DNA from: Yponomeuta sedellus
Lineage: Eukaryota > Arthropoda > Insecta > Lepidoptera > Yponomeutidae
NCBI GenBank assembly: GCA_934045075.1
Contig: OW203751.1
Span: forward strand, 5,405,822-5,469,821
Direction: 5' to 3'
DNA length: 64,000 bases
Below, one piece after another: positions 1 through 11,085 of this stretch. Below the pieces are notes generated by a model. It was not told where the DNA came from and made no database searches. It worked only from the letters and a program-made list of their open reading frames with translations. A program made the translations under genes and the position numbers. Each line of letters begins with the position of its first letter. The first letter of the stretch is position 1.

Positions 1-356
1 GATAGGACATACACTATGCCGCAACAAGCACCCGAAAGAGGGGGCGGCGAAGGACCACCTGGGAAAGATCTATAGATCAAGAGGCCAAGTCAATCGGCAC
101 TAGCTGGCCTGAACTAAAACTTTCGTAAATACAACACATTGTAGACTTTTAGTCCGGATCTACTTACGGGTGTTGTTATATCGGAAGAGTCCGACCAGGT
201 TTCGCTCCGATTCGCAGAGCTTAGTCATGGTGAGCAGAGACGGAGCTCGCGTCGTCGGTTGCTTATTTAAACCAAAAAAATACAAGCACAAATTAAAATT
301 ATAAATTAAAGTAAAAATAAATATATAAGTAGGTCTGCCACACAACGAACGCAATT
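1..356. other. No feature identified
   Basis: AT-rich from 245 on; the 64-codon - strand frame has no recognisable content. Confidence 0.5.
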
Positions 357-500
357 ATATTCTTTTTAATGCACTAACCCGTGCGAAGGATAATTTTTAC
401 AAACCTATTTAGAGGCTCAAACTTCCACCCATGCCGGGATTCGAACCCGCGACCTCCGGCTAACCGTGCCAGCGCTCTCCCAACTGAGCCAATGAGGTAA
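357..500 (-). mobile_element. tRNA-type SINE family A
   Basis: Family description: the head reads CCCATTAGCTCAGTTGGGAG, a GCTGGC/GCCAG anticodon arm with seven-base loop, and GGTTCGAATCC, closing with ATGGG, so it folds as a full tRNA cloverleaf (CCCAT/ATGGG acceptor). It is preceded by gtacgtaatacagag...aaatttcactgatgccgg and followed by agcctctaaataggttttt and cacgggttagtgcatt. This copy is on the - strand and faces a second copy at 505-655. Confidence 0.8.
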
Positions 501-504
501 TACA

Positions 505-655
505 ATACGTAATACAGAGGGTATTGTAAAGAGGTTCGAAATTTCACTGATGCCGGTAGTTGCCCATTGGCTCAGTTGGGAGAGCGCTGGCACGATTAGC
601 CGGAGGTCGCGGGTTAGAGCCCGGCATCGGTGTAATATTTAGCCTCTAAATAGGT
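505..655 (+). mobile_element. tRNA-type SINE family A
   Basis: Head at 568-632, with ggttagagcc in place of the consensus B box. Arranged head-to-head with the copy at 357-500, so the pair can form a long hairpin. Confidence 0.8.
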
Positions 656-1114
656 TTTTAAAAACGTTTATGCTCGATCGTAATAACAGTAACACAGACA
701 GGCATCAAACTTGGTGTGATTCTGGAATTAGTTATATATTCTAACGACAAATATTAACAAACGCCAAGGGTGAAACGGAACCCACGCTGCTTGAGTCCGA
801 CTCGCACTTGGCTAGTTTTAAAGTCGTTTAAAACTGTATTGGCATGCATGTTGCTCACAGTCCACAAAGAAGTGCTCTCAATTCGATGGAGTCTCGAACT
901 CGAGCGTCTCAAGATCATATCGCACTCGGAAATGCCCGCTTAGAGTGTAAGCCAATCTGATCGTTGGACCCAACGTTGGATCCAGCTGTTGGTCCAACGA
1001 AGGCAGGAGTTGCCTGGGCGTAAATGTTTGGCCAAGTGTAACATGCAGCTGTCAGCGCGGGGGAAATAGGGCGTTCAGACCCAAGACTCTAATACTTTCA
1101 CAGTTTTTCAATAA
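656..1114. other. No feature identified
   Basis: Low-copy DNA; a small local repeat gttggacccaacgttggatc at 963-1000. Confidence 0.5.
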
Positions 1115-1282
1115 CATAAGTTAACATAATATAACATTTAACATAACATTTTTACATACAGGCACATACATTGCTTCTGGCCCCACACTAGGATACCCTG
1201 TGTCGTGGGAACCAGAAACAACGACATCACAAAAATGTAAACATCCAAGACCTGGGCTTTTTTTTGTTTCCAGCCGGGATTC
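1115..1282 (-). mobile_element. tRNA-type SINE family C, head truncated
   Basis: Family description: the head is GGCGTAGCGGTAGCGCGTCT, loop CTACCAT (Gly-like), then GGTTCGAATCCCGGC. The body carries aggtcttggatgtttacatg and acgacacagggtatcctagt, and it ends in a TAACAT repeat. This antisense copy keeps the body but breaks off after the B box. Confidence 0.75.
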
Positions 1283-1497
1283 GAACCCGAATAGAATGGT
1301 ATAAGCATGACAATGGTGGTTATTTGCCTCAATTTGGTAGTCTACTAAGCAATAGCGGTACAATGTCATTCCAGGGGTAGGTACAACCCGCGCAAAATAC
1401 ATAGGCATCTCTCGTGAAGAAGATCGAATCGCACAAGGATTGCAATGCGATCGGTTACTAGACTACCGATAGTGTGAATGAAACGACCATTACCGGA

Positions 1498-1705
1498 CTA
1501 ATATAACATAACATTTACATACAAGTACATACATTGCTGCTGGCCACACACTAGGATACCCTGTGTCGTGGGAACCGGAAACAACGACATTACAAACATG
1601 TAAACATCCAAGACCTAGGGCTATTTTTCTCCCCAGCCGGGATTCGAAGCCTGGACCTCTTGCATGGTAGGCAGACGCGTTGCCGCTACGCCACAGAGTC
1701 TGTCA
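1498..1705 (-). mobile_element. tRNA-type SINE family C
   Basis: Full-length antisense copy, head at 1634-1700. The segment after it (gactctattgaataagtaa) resembles the DNA after the truncated family-C head at 12802, suggesting a shared larger repeat. Confidence 0.8.
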
Positions 1706-1975
1706 CTCTATATGACTCTATTGAATAAGTAATTATGCATTTTAGTGACTCACCCCCCTGGTCGGCGCATCTACCGTGTGAAGTTCGACACCTATTGATT
1801 TGAGTAGGTAGTTTTGTCAACTTACCAAAACGAATTCCATCTAAATGATGACGATGGCGGGAAATTGGGTTGTGACTTACCTGAAAAAAGAAAAACAATG
1901 ACTGGTAAATTGGCTAGTTACTAGGTATACCTAGTTATTGAGATATTCATGTTCAGTTTTTGTAGAAAGGTATTA

Positions 1976-2215
1976 TAAATAAATAAATATTCATGGACAT
2001 ATTACACAGATCTCGTTAGCCCTATACTAAGTACAACCAATTGACTTGTGTTATAGGTGCTAACTCGACGATAGATTTAATACAATAAATACATAGCCAA
2101 CATCCGAGACCCGAGACAAACTAGAAAAGTTCGCTTCCTAGTTTGACCCGGGGATCGAACCCGAGACCTTCGGTTTTGCAGTCAGCGTGCACGCTGCGCG
2201 TACGGAAAAAGTCAC
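1976..2215 (-). mobile_element. tRNA-type SINE family B
   Basis: Family description: the head reads GGCGCAGCGGTTTGGCACGC, GACTGTAAAACC and GGTTCGATCCCCGGCC, like a tRNA with GTA in the anticodon position (Tyr-like). It is followed by caaactaggaaa, gtctcgggtcttggatgtta, atctgtgtaatatgtccatg and a TATTTATTAA tail. This antisense copy has a damaged head (tttgcagtcagcgtgcacgc). Confidence 0.75.
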
Positions 2216-3554
2216 TTTCTGGCCAAGTGTAGACATAAAAAGATGTACACAACACGGGAGGTAATAAAGAAAGCTCTCGATCGCATATTTACGTCCCTCG
2301 CTTGCAGGTCGGGCTACAAACTTCTGCGATCTCGGCCTTTCTTTGTATTACCACCCTAGTTGTGTAATGTACTATTTTAATACAGTTGCTCAAAAAGTGA
2401 CGTATTGTAGGGACGTGTAGCGTGCGGGATGTGGGCTATTACACACTCGTGCTTTTTTTTACCTTTCCCGCACTCGTGCGTTCTCTTTCCCAACTGTCAA
2501 AATATTGTCTTTTAAAAAGAAAAACCAACCATGAAGTTTTTACTAAAAAAAAAAAATCATAGAAGTTTTTGTGATTCATGCAAATACGTATATTTCTAAA
2601 AAGAGGTTACTAATTTGTTTCAATATAGGATTTAATGATTTGATTGAATGAGTTAAACCTAACTCTAATTTTTCTAAACCTAATTTTTTATTGATATGAA
2701 ATGAAAATGAAACCTAACCAGGTTTCATTTTCATTTCATATCAATAAAAAATTCTACTGAAGACTAGGCTGTATGGGCCTTGCCTACCAGAATAAGTGAG
2801 GGAAACCAAATCTCTGCTTATATTCTTTTACGGTTGGCGCCATTTTCCAAATAATTTTTCTTTATTAAATTGCTTATTTTTTTCGCAACTGTGTTAAAAA
2901 TAGTCGTTCAGTACACCGTCATTGCAACTTGTTCCGGCTGTCAACACTCGCCTTCGGCTGCGCCTCGGCTCGGCTAGACATTTAATTTTGTCGGAACTCT
3001 TTGCAATGACAGCCTTACCGCACTTGTAATGAAATATACTATTTTATGTAGGCTTGATCGTTGCAAAGACGAACCGTTTTATAAGACCGTTTTGTGTTCC
3101 GCGACGATAGGACCGTTTTACGTTTCATTCTAAAGCAGTGCCAGCGACTCTAAAGCAGTGCCAGCGTTTGTTCGTCGCGAGACCAGTCCTTAGATTGTTT
3201 GACGCTGATATGTGCTTTAGTGCTATATTAATAGAGCCTAGAACGTAATGAGATCATTGCGACGTCGTCGTCGGCTCCTTGCTCGTTCCGTTCGTTTTGG
3301 TCTGTGATACAATAAAGTAATCTTTATGTCAATGAGTATACAGTCGAATATCGTGTAAAACAACTTATTTTTTCCGATGTTTCGTGATTTCGTCTCGTTC
3401 GCACTCGTTTGACCGTCCTCTGCGCCTTGCTCGTTCGCATACAATGAAACCAGTTGCGAACGAGAACCGTTTCGAGGACCTGTTTTCGTTCCAGAAAAAA
3501 CGGTTGCGTTTCGTCGTCGAAAAATCGGACAACGACCCACTCCTAATTTTATGC
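2216..3554. other. Unassigned, with one fold-back
   Basis: Apart from the hairpin at 2682-2753, 2255-2355 has inverted ends (gaggtaataaagaaag / ctttctttgtattacc). 3240-3590 is GTC/CGT-rich with overlapping open frames on both strands, none convincing. Confidence 0.4.
2682..2753. repeat. Perfect 34-bp hairpin
   Basis: Arms 2682-2715 and 2720-2753 without mismatch; loop aacc. Confidence 0.95.
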
Positions 3555-3610
3555 ACCCTACAAACGTTCCACTGCAGGGCACAGGCCTTCTTTTAGAGAG
3601 AGAGTATGTA

Positions 3611-4107
3611 TGTGTTAATAATTACTGTTAAATTATTAAACAACGCCATCTAGACGATAATGGCTACACTTTCTAATCCGCTGTGGGCTAACAAGCCACA
3701 AATAATATTCCCTAGAACCTAGTTTGAGCCTTTACGTCTGGATGGCGCGAGAATTGATATCAATGGTAGGGGTGACAATATAAAGGAAAACGGAACCATG
3801 TACAAGCCTCTTGTTCCGGATCGACTTACACGAAGAATACACGCAAGAATCTGTCTACCGAATCAGCCGTTTCATTTTGAATCCCGGAAGCTCCTCAAGA
3901 AATCTAACATTACCTAGCGTGGCTACCGCGGCGTGGCAATTTCAAGCGCTGAGGTATTAAACACTCAAGACACTCAGTCTGTTTTTTCTTCACCCTTAGC
4001 GATAACTAATCAAATATTTTATAATATAAAAAAAACATACTTTTTATGGCCTATACCTTTCGGTTACTTTTGAATAGTGGCAACGGCACTTCCGAATTTA
4101 TAGGTAT
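3611..4107. other. No feature identified
   Basis: No repeat match or coding signal noticed. Confidence 0.5.
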
Positions 4108-4469
4108 GTTATCAACCCTTGTATGTCCCCACTGCTGAGGCACGGGTCTCTTCCTGCACCTCAGGAAGGTTAAGCCATTCTCCATCACGGGGGCCAAGTC
4201 CGTGTTGGTGGAGGATTGTAAGACAGTGGCGGGCCTTACTGTCAGAAGTTATCAAGCCGCCCATAAGGCCTCTGACATGGCTTAACGACTGCCATTACAT
4301 GACAGCCGGCACTAACGGCTACGTGCCTTGCGAAGCACGGAAGCGCTCGGAAAAATGCCACTAGCGGTAGTCACGGGCCGGTCACCCATCCTGCTCCTGA
4401 CGTGCCTTTTGTTGTTTAACTCAAGTGATTAATTCCATTCGCTCGGTTCGCCTAGGCCACGAGCGCTTC
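4108..4469 (-). mobile_element. 5S-type SINE
   Basis: Full-length antisense copy; the head (ggttcgcctaggccacgagc) is at 4445-4465. The 81-codon open frame inside it is incidental. Confidence 0.8.
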
Positions 4470-5264
4470 TCGCATACAATCTAATAATGTGTGGTAGATA
4501 CTCACGAAAGTTTTAGTTGAAAAACAATATTGTGCCTTCAAATATTTCAAAATTGACGTGGGGTTTCTACGTATTTGTGCCGCTGAATAATGTAACAGCT
4601 TTCAACTACTTAACACACAACACACACGACAAAATTCAATTGATACAGTCAGTGAGACAGTCTTTTGTACGATACTAGCTCTTATGTTGAGAGCGGTAGG
4701 ACCTACATATCCACCTGGATGGTGTAATTACCACTGTGCTGTGGGTAACATTGCATCTGTATACAGGGTTACCTAAAACTTGTTAACTGTGAAAATACCA
4801 GGCACATTTTAAGTCTCATTTAAAAAAAAAACGCGGTTGTGGTTGCCCAAAAAATGCAAATAAAAATGACTTCAATTTTCTTCTTCGTTCAGTGTAGATT
4901 GTCATGAAGCGTTTGTTCTTTAAAAACACCAAATGATTTTTTTCTGTTTTCAAGAGCCGTGAAACAATAGCTGTGGTAAATCACAGACACTACAAATAGT
5001 GGTCGTGATTTTAGTTCGTGGTCACAATACTAATGGTAGTTAGCCAGTGTCGGCTAGGTCTACCTCACGATGGGCTGATTGAGAGAGCGGAATGGGAGGT
5101 GAAGTGAATGGACTTACTTGGTGATGGTGAATGATGGCTCGCTTTAGCTGTTGGGCAGATGATGGATGAGCTGATGCGTCCAGCGCACGGAGGACACTCC
5201 TGCACTGTTCACTTATAGTCTAATATTGTCAATATATTGTTCTTGAGCTGATAAAGTTTCTTGG
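4470..5264. other. Mostly unassigned
   Basis: ggtcgtgattttagttcgtgg at 5001-5020 is an inverse relative of the hairpin at 5632-5690; the rest is low-copy. Confidence 0.45.
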
Positions 5265-5475
5265 TCACCAAATGTCTATCACTTTACGAGAATTCGAGCA
5301 CTTATCACGCGCGTATGTAGCCGTGCGAATGTGTGTGCAGATGGATGGATAAATTAGTAGCGAGCGAGCGGCACGAGCGACGGCACCGGAACGACCCAGA
5401 GTATAATGAATGAATGACCACAGATTCATGATTACGTCGCGCGATCGATTCTCGCGCGAACAACTAATGTTAATC
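5265..5475. promoter_or_regulatory. CpG-rich patch, possible promoter
   Basis: gcgagcgagcggcacgagcg, cgtcgcgcgatcgattctcg and similar CpG runs stand out from an AT-rich background and match no repeat in the window. A promoter or first exon is possible; no TATA box, clear initiator or exon can be fixed. Confidence 0.2.
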
Positions 5476-5865
5476 ATGACCACCAACGTTATATGTAGGT
5501 ATGTTTAGTCTTTAAAAATCTGGTACAATTTTCTCGATGGGTTAAGACTTTATATCAAAGTGATAAGGTTCAATTTATAGTGGGAAGTATCTAAAGTCCA
5601 TTTTAAGCTGTTTTTGTAGTTTTTGCAAGTGTGGTCATGATTCTAGTCCGTGGTCCTAATACTATAACCACGAACTAAAATCACGACCATCAACGATATA
5701 TTTATGTTAACTCCTTAGCAGGCAAAGCTGGTAGAGTTTTCTCATTGGTTAAGAACTTTATTTCAAAGAGATAAGGTTCAATTTACAATGGGAACTATTT
5801 AATTGCCTGAACTATCAAAAGTCAATTTTAAGATATTTTTTTATTTTTTTCAATAATTTAACCAT
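5475..5865 (+). repeat. Diverged tandem duplication, ~205-bp unit
   Basis: catgaccaccaacgttatat...tgataaggttcaatttatag (5475-5632) recurs as cacgaccatcaacgatatat...gataaggttcaatttacaat (5680-5840). Between them is a hairpin of gtggtcatgattctagtccg with its inverse. Confidence 0.75.
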
Positions 5866-5876
5866 TTTTAAATTTC

Positions 5877-6062
5877 AAAACAGCACAGAAACTGCGGCTT
5901 TATGGAAGAAGAAGAACAAATACATTTATTTAATCACCACAGAGACATATACAAAACGTGAAAATACAAAACAATACAATACTTTAATGAACGTTACAAC
6001 TTAAACTAATCTCAAAAAATCTAGATTTCGAAATAGACACCATTTTAATTTACATTTTTTGA
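5877..6062 (-). mobile_element. Repeat F with insertion
   Basis: Family F in sense: aatggacacctagtttgaat, taacgttcattaagccgcag, tttctgtgc, then aataaaaccttttcatttca. This copy is antisense, with ~90 bp inserted after actgcggcttta. Confidence 0.65.
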
Positions 6063-6298
6063 GAAATAATTGACATTCCATCTCCAAAACCATTGTCTGG
6101 TAAAGGGATAAGTTTGTCCTATTTTAAAACTGACCTTGTACAGTATCTAGTAAATAATACCGAGTCTACCACGCTACTTAGACAAACTGCACTCCACCGC
6201 TCCAGTAAATTACGTGCCAATGAAATAGTGTTTGAGGTCTATTGGTCTCATTACAGGGCGACTATCAGGCTTCGCAGGTATTAATTAAAAGAGGAATA

Positions 6299-6565
6299 TT
6301 AAGGCAAGGCGCTTAGGGGCGCTAACTAGCGCATAAAAATTATAACTTGTTTCACAACAGGTTTTTAATATCAAAAATCTTAATATCTGTGATAACAATT
6401 TTTAGACCATACGTCGTATTAATCTCCTAGATTGTTGATCGTTTTAGTAGGTCCTAAAAATAACTGCCACAGTTGTTAAAATTTATCATGTTCACTTGTA
6501 ATTAAAATCGCATTATAATACAAGTTATATTTTATTACATTGGTTAGCACCCCGAAGCACCTTAA
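6299..6565. mobile_element. TTAA-bounded MITE
   Basis: TTAA at both ends (6299-6302, 6562-6565), inverted ends ggcgcttaggggcgctaac / ttagcaccccgaagcacc, then inner inverted aacttgttt/acaagtta. TTAA is the piggyBac target. No transposase. Confidence 0.75.
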
Positions 6566-7104
6566 TAGTTACTTTTAGTTACCTACTGTATATAGTCGGT
6601 ATTGCGACGTAATAGTACTTCAGATGAATAGAAAGATAGAGAGGATATCGCAAATCAAGAAAAAAACTAACTTAATATGTAAGTAGATTTATTGCATTTC
6701 AATTGACTACCGGCAGTTTCATGTATGTTTTTAATTTGATTAAAATGATTAATTTCACGCTGTTCCTTTTTTCTAAAACACTATGTTATTTAAGAAGAGT
6801 TATTGGTCATTCTTTCGATTGGCATCATAAAAGTAGGAGTGTTTTTTTTTACATTTAAGTCGGTTCGATTCCCAGACAAGGCAAGTAATTTTTAGAAAAT
6901 CTTTGAATGCAGAATTACTATCTTTTAAAATTAACATAAAGTCTTAATACAGCAAAATACCCTATCTACGATATTTAAGGTACTTTCCCTTCATGGCCCA
7001 TAACTTTGGGACGCCCTGTATACATGCGAGCAAAAACTTCACTCTCCTTTTGGCCTCCACCGTCCACCATCATCCTATTGAAGACCCGGATAAACTTACT
7101 AAAA
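6566..7104. other. No feature identified
   Basis: AT-rich; no coding signal. Confidence 0.5.
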
Positions 7105-7450
7105 GCGCTTGTGGCCTAGTCAAACCGAGTAATTGGAATCAATTACTTGAGTTAAGCAACAATAGGCGCGGTCAGGTGTAGGACCGGTGACCATCCCGTG
7201 ACTACCGCTAGCGGCACTTTTTAGAGCACTTCGGTGCTCGCAGCGCTTCGCAAGGCACGTTAAGCCGTTGGTGCCGGTTGTCATGTAATGGCCGTCGCCA
7301 GAGGCGTTATGGGCGGCTTGATAACTTCTGAGAGTAAGGCCCGCCGCTGTCTTGCAATCTTGCCTCAATCAATCCTCCGTGGTGGAGTATGGCCTAACCT
7401 TCCTTCGATGCAAGAAGAGACCGGTGCCCCAGCGATGGGGCAATGGTTGA
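7105..7450 (+). mobile_element. 5S-type SINE
   Basis: Head 7105-7215 with the box C region changed to ggaccggtgaccatccc; the 3' end is degraded (cgatggggcaatggttga). Confidence 0.8.
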
Positions 7451-7690
7451 AATCGGAAGTCTCTAGGCCCAGGTTTCCCCACAAGGTTTTATTACTCAGA
7501 GAGGGTCGCGTAAGCGCTCCCGCCCACCACAATAAATTCTCTTGAACTCACAAGTTTTCCATACACCTGAACTTCAGAATGGAGCTGAGCGAACTACATC
7601 TCACTTTAGACAGTTAGTTAAAACTTTAAGCGTAGACATAGCCGAAGTTTAAAATGTAGGGGAGATAGGAAACGCGGGTAGGTTTGTGCG

Positions 7691-7845
7691 AGCCTTCTCT
7701 TTGGCATTCAGATTTGCTTTCCAAATGTTGTCTGGAAGAGATCGCTCTTAGCGATAAGACCGCCAATTGTATAGCATTACCTAGATTTAAGAATCATGGT
7801 TGTAATATTTTTCTGTTTGTGCAATAAAGTGTTCTCTATCTATCA
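7691..7845 (+). mobile_element. CR1/L2-type LINE 3' UTR
   Basis: gtctggaagagatcgctctt, gcgataagaccgcc, gtgcaataaagtgttctcta, ending in CTAT repeats. Confidence 0.65.
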
Positions 7846-8255
7846 CCTAGGCCATAATTTATGAGGACATTGTGTGAGTTGTCCAAAATATGGCGATAAG
7901 TGTCACGTAAGTATCAAAAAATCTAATATCTGCGAGTATTTTGTCAATTTAATTTTAGTTTCACAAAATGTTCTCGTGAAGTTCAATACGCGCTTAACCG
8001 CTTTTTAACTCTTATCTGCCAACTCCATTCAAAACGATTCTATTGTGCCGAAACTTCTTTTTGCGTTCATTTCAAGTAAATTTATGTAGGTACCATAGTT
8101 TCAGCGTATTTTGTATTTTAGTTTCACAAAACGCTCTCGTGAATTTGTACAAATTGTTGGAAATTTCATCGCAAATCACCGGCCGTTTGTTATCAAGATT
8201 CCCTCCACATCTGTAATACAAAAAAAAATGAGACAGAAACACAGTTACACAATAC
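7846..8255. other. Unassigned, short internal repeat
   Basis: ttttagtttcacaaaatgtt, then ctcgtgaa, at about 7952-7982 recurs at about 8118-8145. Confidence 0.45.
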
Positions 8256-8515
8256 TTCTTCTTCTTCAGGCTACATTGTCCACTGCTGGATATAGCCCTC
8301 CCCTAATGAGCGCCATAGCGCAAGGCTGTGCCATCGTTGGGGGGTAATGGACATAATCCCCACGCTGGGCATGCGGGTTGGGGATCGCAGTTTGCTGGAA
8401 TTGTACTGCAGGGGGCGCTGCTGCCCCGCCCCCGGTTTGTGTCCCTTAGTCGCCTTTTACGACACCCGCGGCAAGAATTTGTGTTGGTGCTATTCTAGGC
8501 CGACACCACACAGCA
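8256..8515 (-). mobile_element. LINE-tail-like repeat G
   Basis: Family description, read in sense: ctgtgtggtgtcggcctaga, cgcgggtgtcgtaaaaggcg, gggacacaaaccggggg, cagcgccccctgcagtac, gatccccaacccgcatgcc, gggagggctatgtccagcag, then a GAA repeat. It resembles 3' ends of lepidopteran RTE-like LINEs and their SINEs. No reliable protein. Antisense here. Confidence 0.7.
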
Positions 8516-8563
8516 GAAACAATACGTACTTATCAGCATTATATATACACACACGTGTGCGTG

Positions 8564-8928
8564 CGCTCGTGGCCTAGGCGAACCGAGTGATTGGAATCAA
8601 TCACTTGGTTAAGCAACAACAGGCGCGGTCAGGCACAGGATGGATGAGCGTCCCGTGACTACCGCTAGTGGCATTTTTCCGAGCGCTTCCGTGCTTCGCA
8701 AGGCACGTTAAGCCGTTGGTGCCGGCTGTCATATAATGGCAGTCGTTAAGCCATGTCAGTGGCCTTATGGGCGGCTTGATAACTTCTGACAGTAAGGCCC
8801 GCCACTGTCTTACAATCCTCCACGAACCCGGACCTGGCCCCCGTGGTGGAGTATGGCCTAACCTTCCTGCGATTCCAGGAAGAGACCCGTGCCCCAGCAG
8901 TGGGGACATACAAGGGTTGACAACGACG
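8564..8928 (+). mobile_element. 5S rRNA-derived SINE (SINE3-like), with target-site duplication
   Basis: Reference copy of the most abundant repeat here. The head segment GTTAAGCAACAACAGGCGCG, continuing GTCAGG...GGATGG, aligns without gaps to the 5S rRNA internal promoter (box A TTAAGCA, intermediate element, box C GGATGGGTGACCG in better copies), and the bases just upstream (aatcac) fit the preceding 5S helix. The ~230-bp body ends in cagtggggacatacaagg and gttga plus a short tail, a 3' end like that of lepidopteran LINEs. The 13-bp direct repeat acacgtgtgcgtg (8551-8563 and 8929-8941) brackets the copy and shows retroposition. The 5' end cgctcgtggcctagg also looks slightly tRNA-like, so a composite head is possible. 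Confidence 0.8.
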
Positions 8929-9120
8929 ACACGTGTGCGTGTATATGTGTGTGTGTTTAATTTATGTGTGTAGTAGTGTTTGAGATGCTCAGCTTTGTTC
9001 GTTAGGGATACTTTGCAGCGTGTCTTTTAGCCGTTTTTTGAATACAGACTTGTTGGCGCGGAAAATGTGTAACCGCCGCACTCAGACGTCAATTAAAAGT
9101 TAATCTTCGTTAAGTATGCT

Positions 9121-9276
9121 GTATGGGCGGCTTGATAACTTCTGACAGTAAGGCGCGCTGCTGTCTTGCAATCCTCCATCAACCCGGGCTTGGCCCCCGT
9201 GCTCGAGTACGGCCTAAACTTCCTGCGATGCAGGAAGAGACCCGTGCCCTAGCAGTGGGGACATACAAGGGTTGAA
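9121..9276 (+). mobile_element. 5S-type SINE, 5'-truncated
   Basis: Starts at tatgggcggcttgataactt and runs to the normal end gggttga; no head. Confidence 0.75.
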
Positions 9277-9454
9277 TCGAAGTATGCTGTTGTCCTTTTC
9301 TGTTTCATTGAAAACAAGTCAAAGATAATGATATTTAAATAAATATTAAATTTAATGGACGTATCTGAGTGCGGCAGTTAGTCAAATCGGATAGGGGTAT
9401 AACCTAGTCATGAGTCCCTGTACACGCCATGTGTAGTGTGAAGTTTTTATAAGA

Positions 9455-9715
9455 CGGCCTTAGTGGCGCAGCGATTTGGCACGCTGACTGTAAAACCGAA
9501 GGTGTCGGGTCCCATCCCCGGCCGGGTCAAACTAGGAAAAGAACTTTTCTAGTTTGTCTCGGGTCTTGGATGTTATCTATGTATTTATTGTACTACATCT
9601 AACGTCGAGTTAGCACCTGTAACACAAGTCATTTAGTTGTACTTAGTATGGGGCTAACGAAATCTGTGTAATATGTCCATGAATAATATTTATTAATTTT
9701 TATGAATATTGTGCA
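9455..9715 (+). mobile_element. tRNA-type SINE family B
   Basis: Full-length copy with the head at 9456-9525 (ggcgcagcgatttggcacgc) and the AT-rich end at 9676-9715. Confidence 0.8.
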
Positions 9716-9994
9716 GTTTCAACTTCAGCCGCCCTTCTGGCACTTCCTACTAAGTACGTCGCTCGTGAACCGGTGATTTGTCGAAAAAGGTCAAGCCGAT
9801 ACAAAAAAAGGTTGTGATTTAGCGGAAGCTGTGTCGCACTTGATACGTCCCATGTGCGTGGTATTGAAACTGGGGTAACAATTTATTAAATAAATCTTCA
9901 TCTTCTTCGCCGGTAAGCTCTTGATAGAGCGGTCTAGGTCCTCATGAAGACGCTTTATTGTGGGCTGTGGTTGCGTGCCTCACGATTGTATAAA

Positions 9995-10360
9995 TCGTTA
10001 TCGTTATCAACCTTTGTATGGCCCCAATGCCGGGCCACGGGTCGCTTCCTGCATCGCAGGAAGGTTAGGCCATACTCCACCGGGGGCCAAGTCCGGGTTG
10101 GTGGAGGATTGTAAGACAGTGGCGGGCCTTCTGTCAGAAGTTATCAAGCCGCCCATAAGGCCTGTGACGTGGCTTAACGACTGCCCTTATATGATACCCG
10201 GCACCAACGGCTTAACGTGCTTTGCGAAGCACGGAGGTGCTCGGAAAAATGCCACTAGCGGTAATCACAGGACGGTCACCTATCCTGTACCTAACCGCGC
10301 CTGTTATTGCTTAACTCAAGTGATTGATTCCAACCACTCGGTACCGCTTGGCCATGAGCG
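9995..10360 (-). mobile_element. 5S-type SINE
   Basis: Full-length antisense copy with a TCGTTA tail at 9986-10006. Confidence 0.8.
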
Positions 10361-10412
10361 CCCCATAAATAATTACTAAACTTATATTATATTAGAACTC
10401 TTTATAGTCCGA

Positions 10413-10525
10413 CTCCACCAACCCGGACTTGGCCCCGGGGTGGAGTATGGCCTAACCTTCCTGCGATGCAGGAAGAGACCCGTGCCCCAGCAGTGGGGAC
10501 ATACAAGGGTTGATAACGATAGTCT
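10413..10525 (+). mobile_element. 5S-type SINE, 3' fragment
   Basis: Only the last ~110 bp, with the tail ataacgatag. Confidence 0.75.
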
Positions 10526-10805
10526 GATAGTCTACTCGATGGAGTAGACAGAGATAAGGCGCCGGGAAACACACCATTAGGTAATTAATTGATAATTACA
10601 AATGATTATAAGGCAATTTTCCTCTTTAGTTTTATTTGACATTGTAATCTAATTTAAATGGACTTGATTTAAATGTTATTATTATTATTAGTATTGATAT
10701 TGAGATTAAATTAACTTGTATATTATTGACATCCTATCTTTGTAAAATCCTGGCGCCTTGCTTCTGACTACTCGATTGAGTAGACAGAGATAAGGCGCCG
10801 GGGAA
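10525..10805 (+). repeat. Direct repeat pair with small hairpin
   Basis: gagtagacagagataaggcg, then ccgggaa, occurs at about 10542-10570 and 10775-10803, each preceded by ctactcgat. Confidence 0.7.
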
Positions 10806-11085
10806 TACATTTAATACAATGTATTTTAATTTAATGATATTTTTTATAATCCAATTTAATTATATGACAACTTTATCTTTGATAAAATGTGAATGGGTCA
10901 GGGAAAAAAAAGGGAGAAAAGAAGAATCGCATAATACGAAAAAAAAAACAAACGAAAGGAAATGACATATCCCACGAACACCCATTAGAATAAGCATAAT
11001 ACAGTAATCATTAGTGCACAAGCTTTATGTTATATTATTTAATTTTTACCAAGAAAATGTAACAAAAGAAGAATCTACTATATAG
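10806..11085. other. No feature identified
   Basis: AT-rich. Confidence 0.5.

Noticed and set aside
3238..3596. Overlapping open frames on both strands
   Set aside because: Low-complexity CGT/GTC-rich DNA; no domain, and no preference for one strand.
9960..10379. 139-codon open frame
   Set aside because: Again a translated 5S-type SINE.
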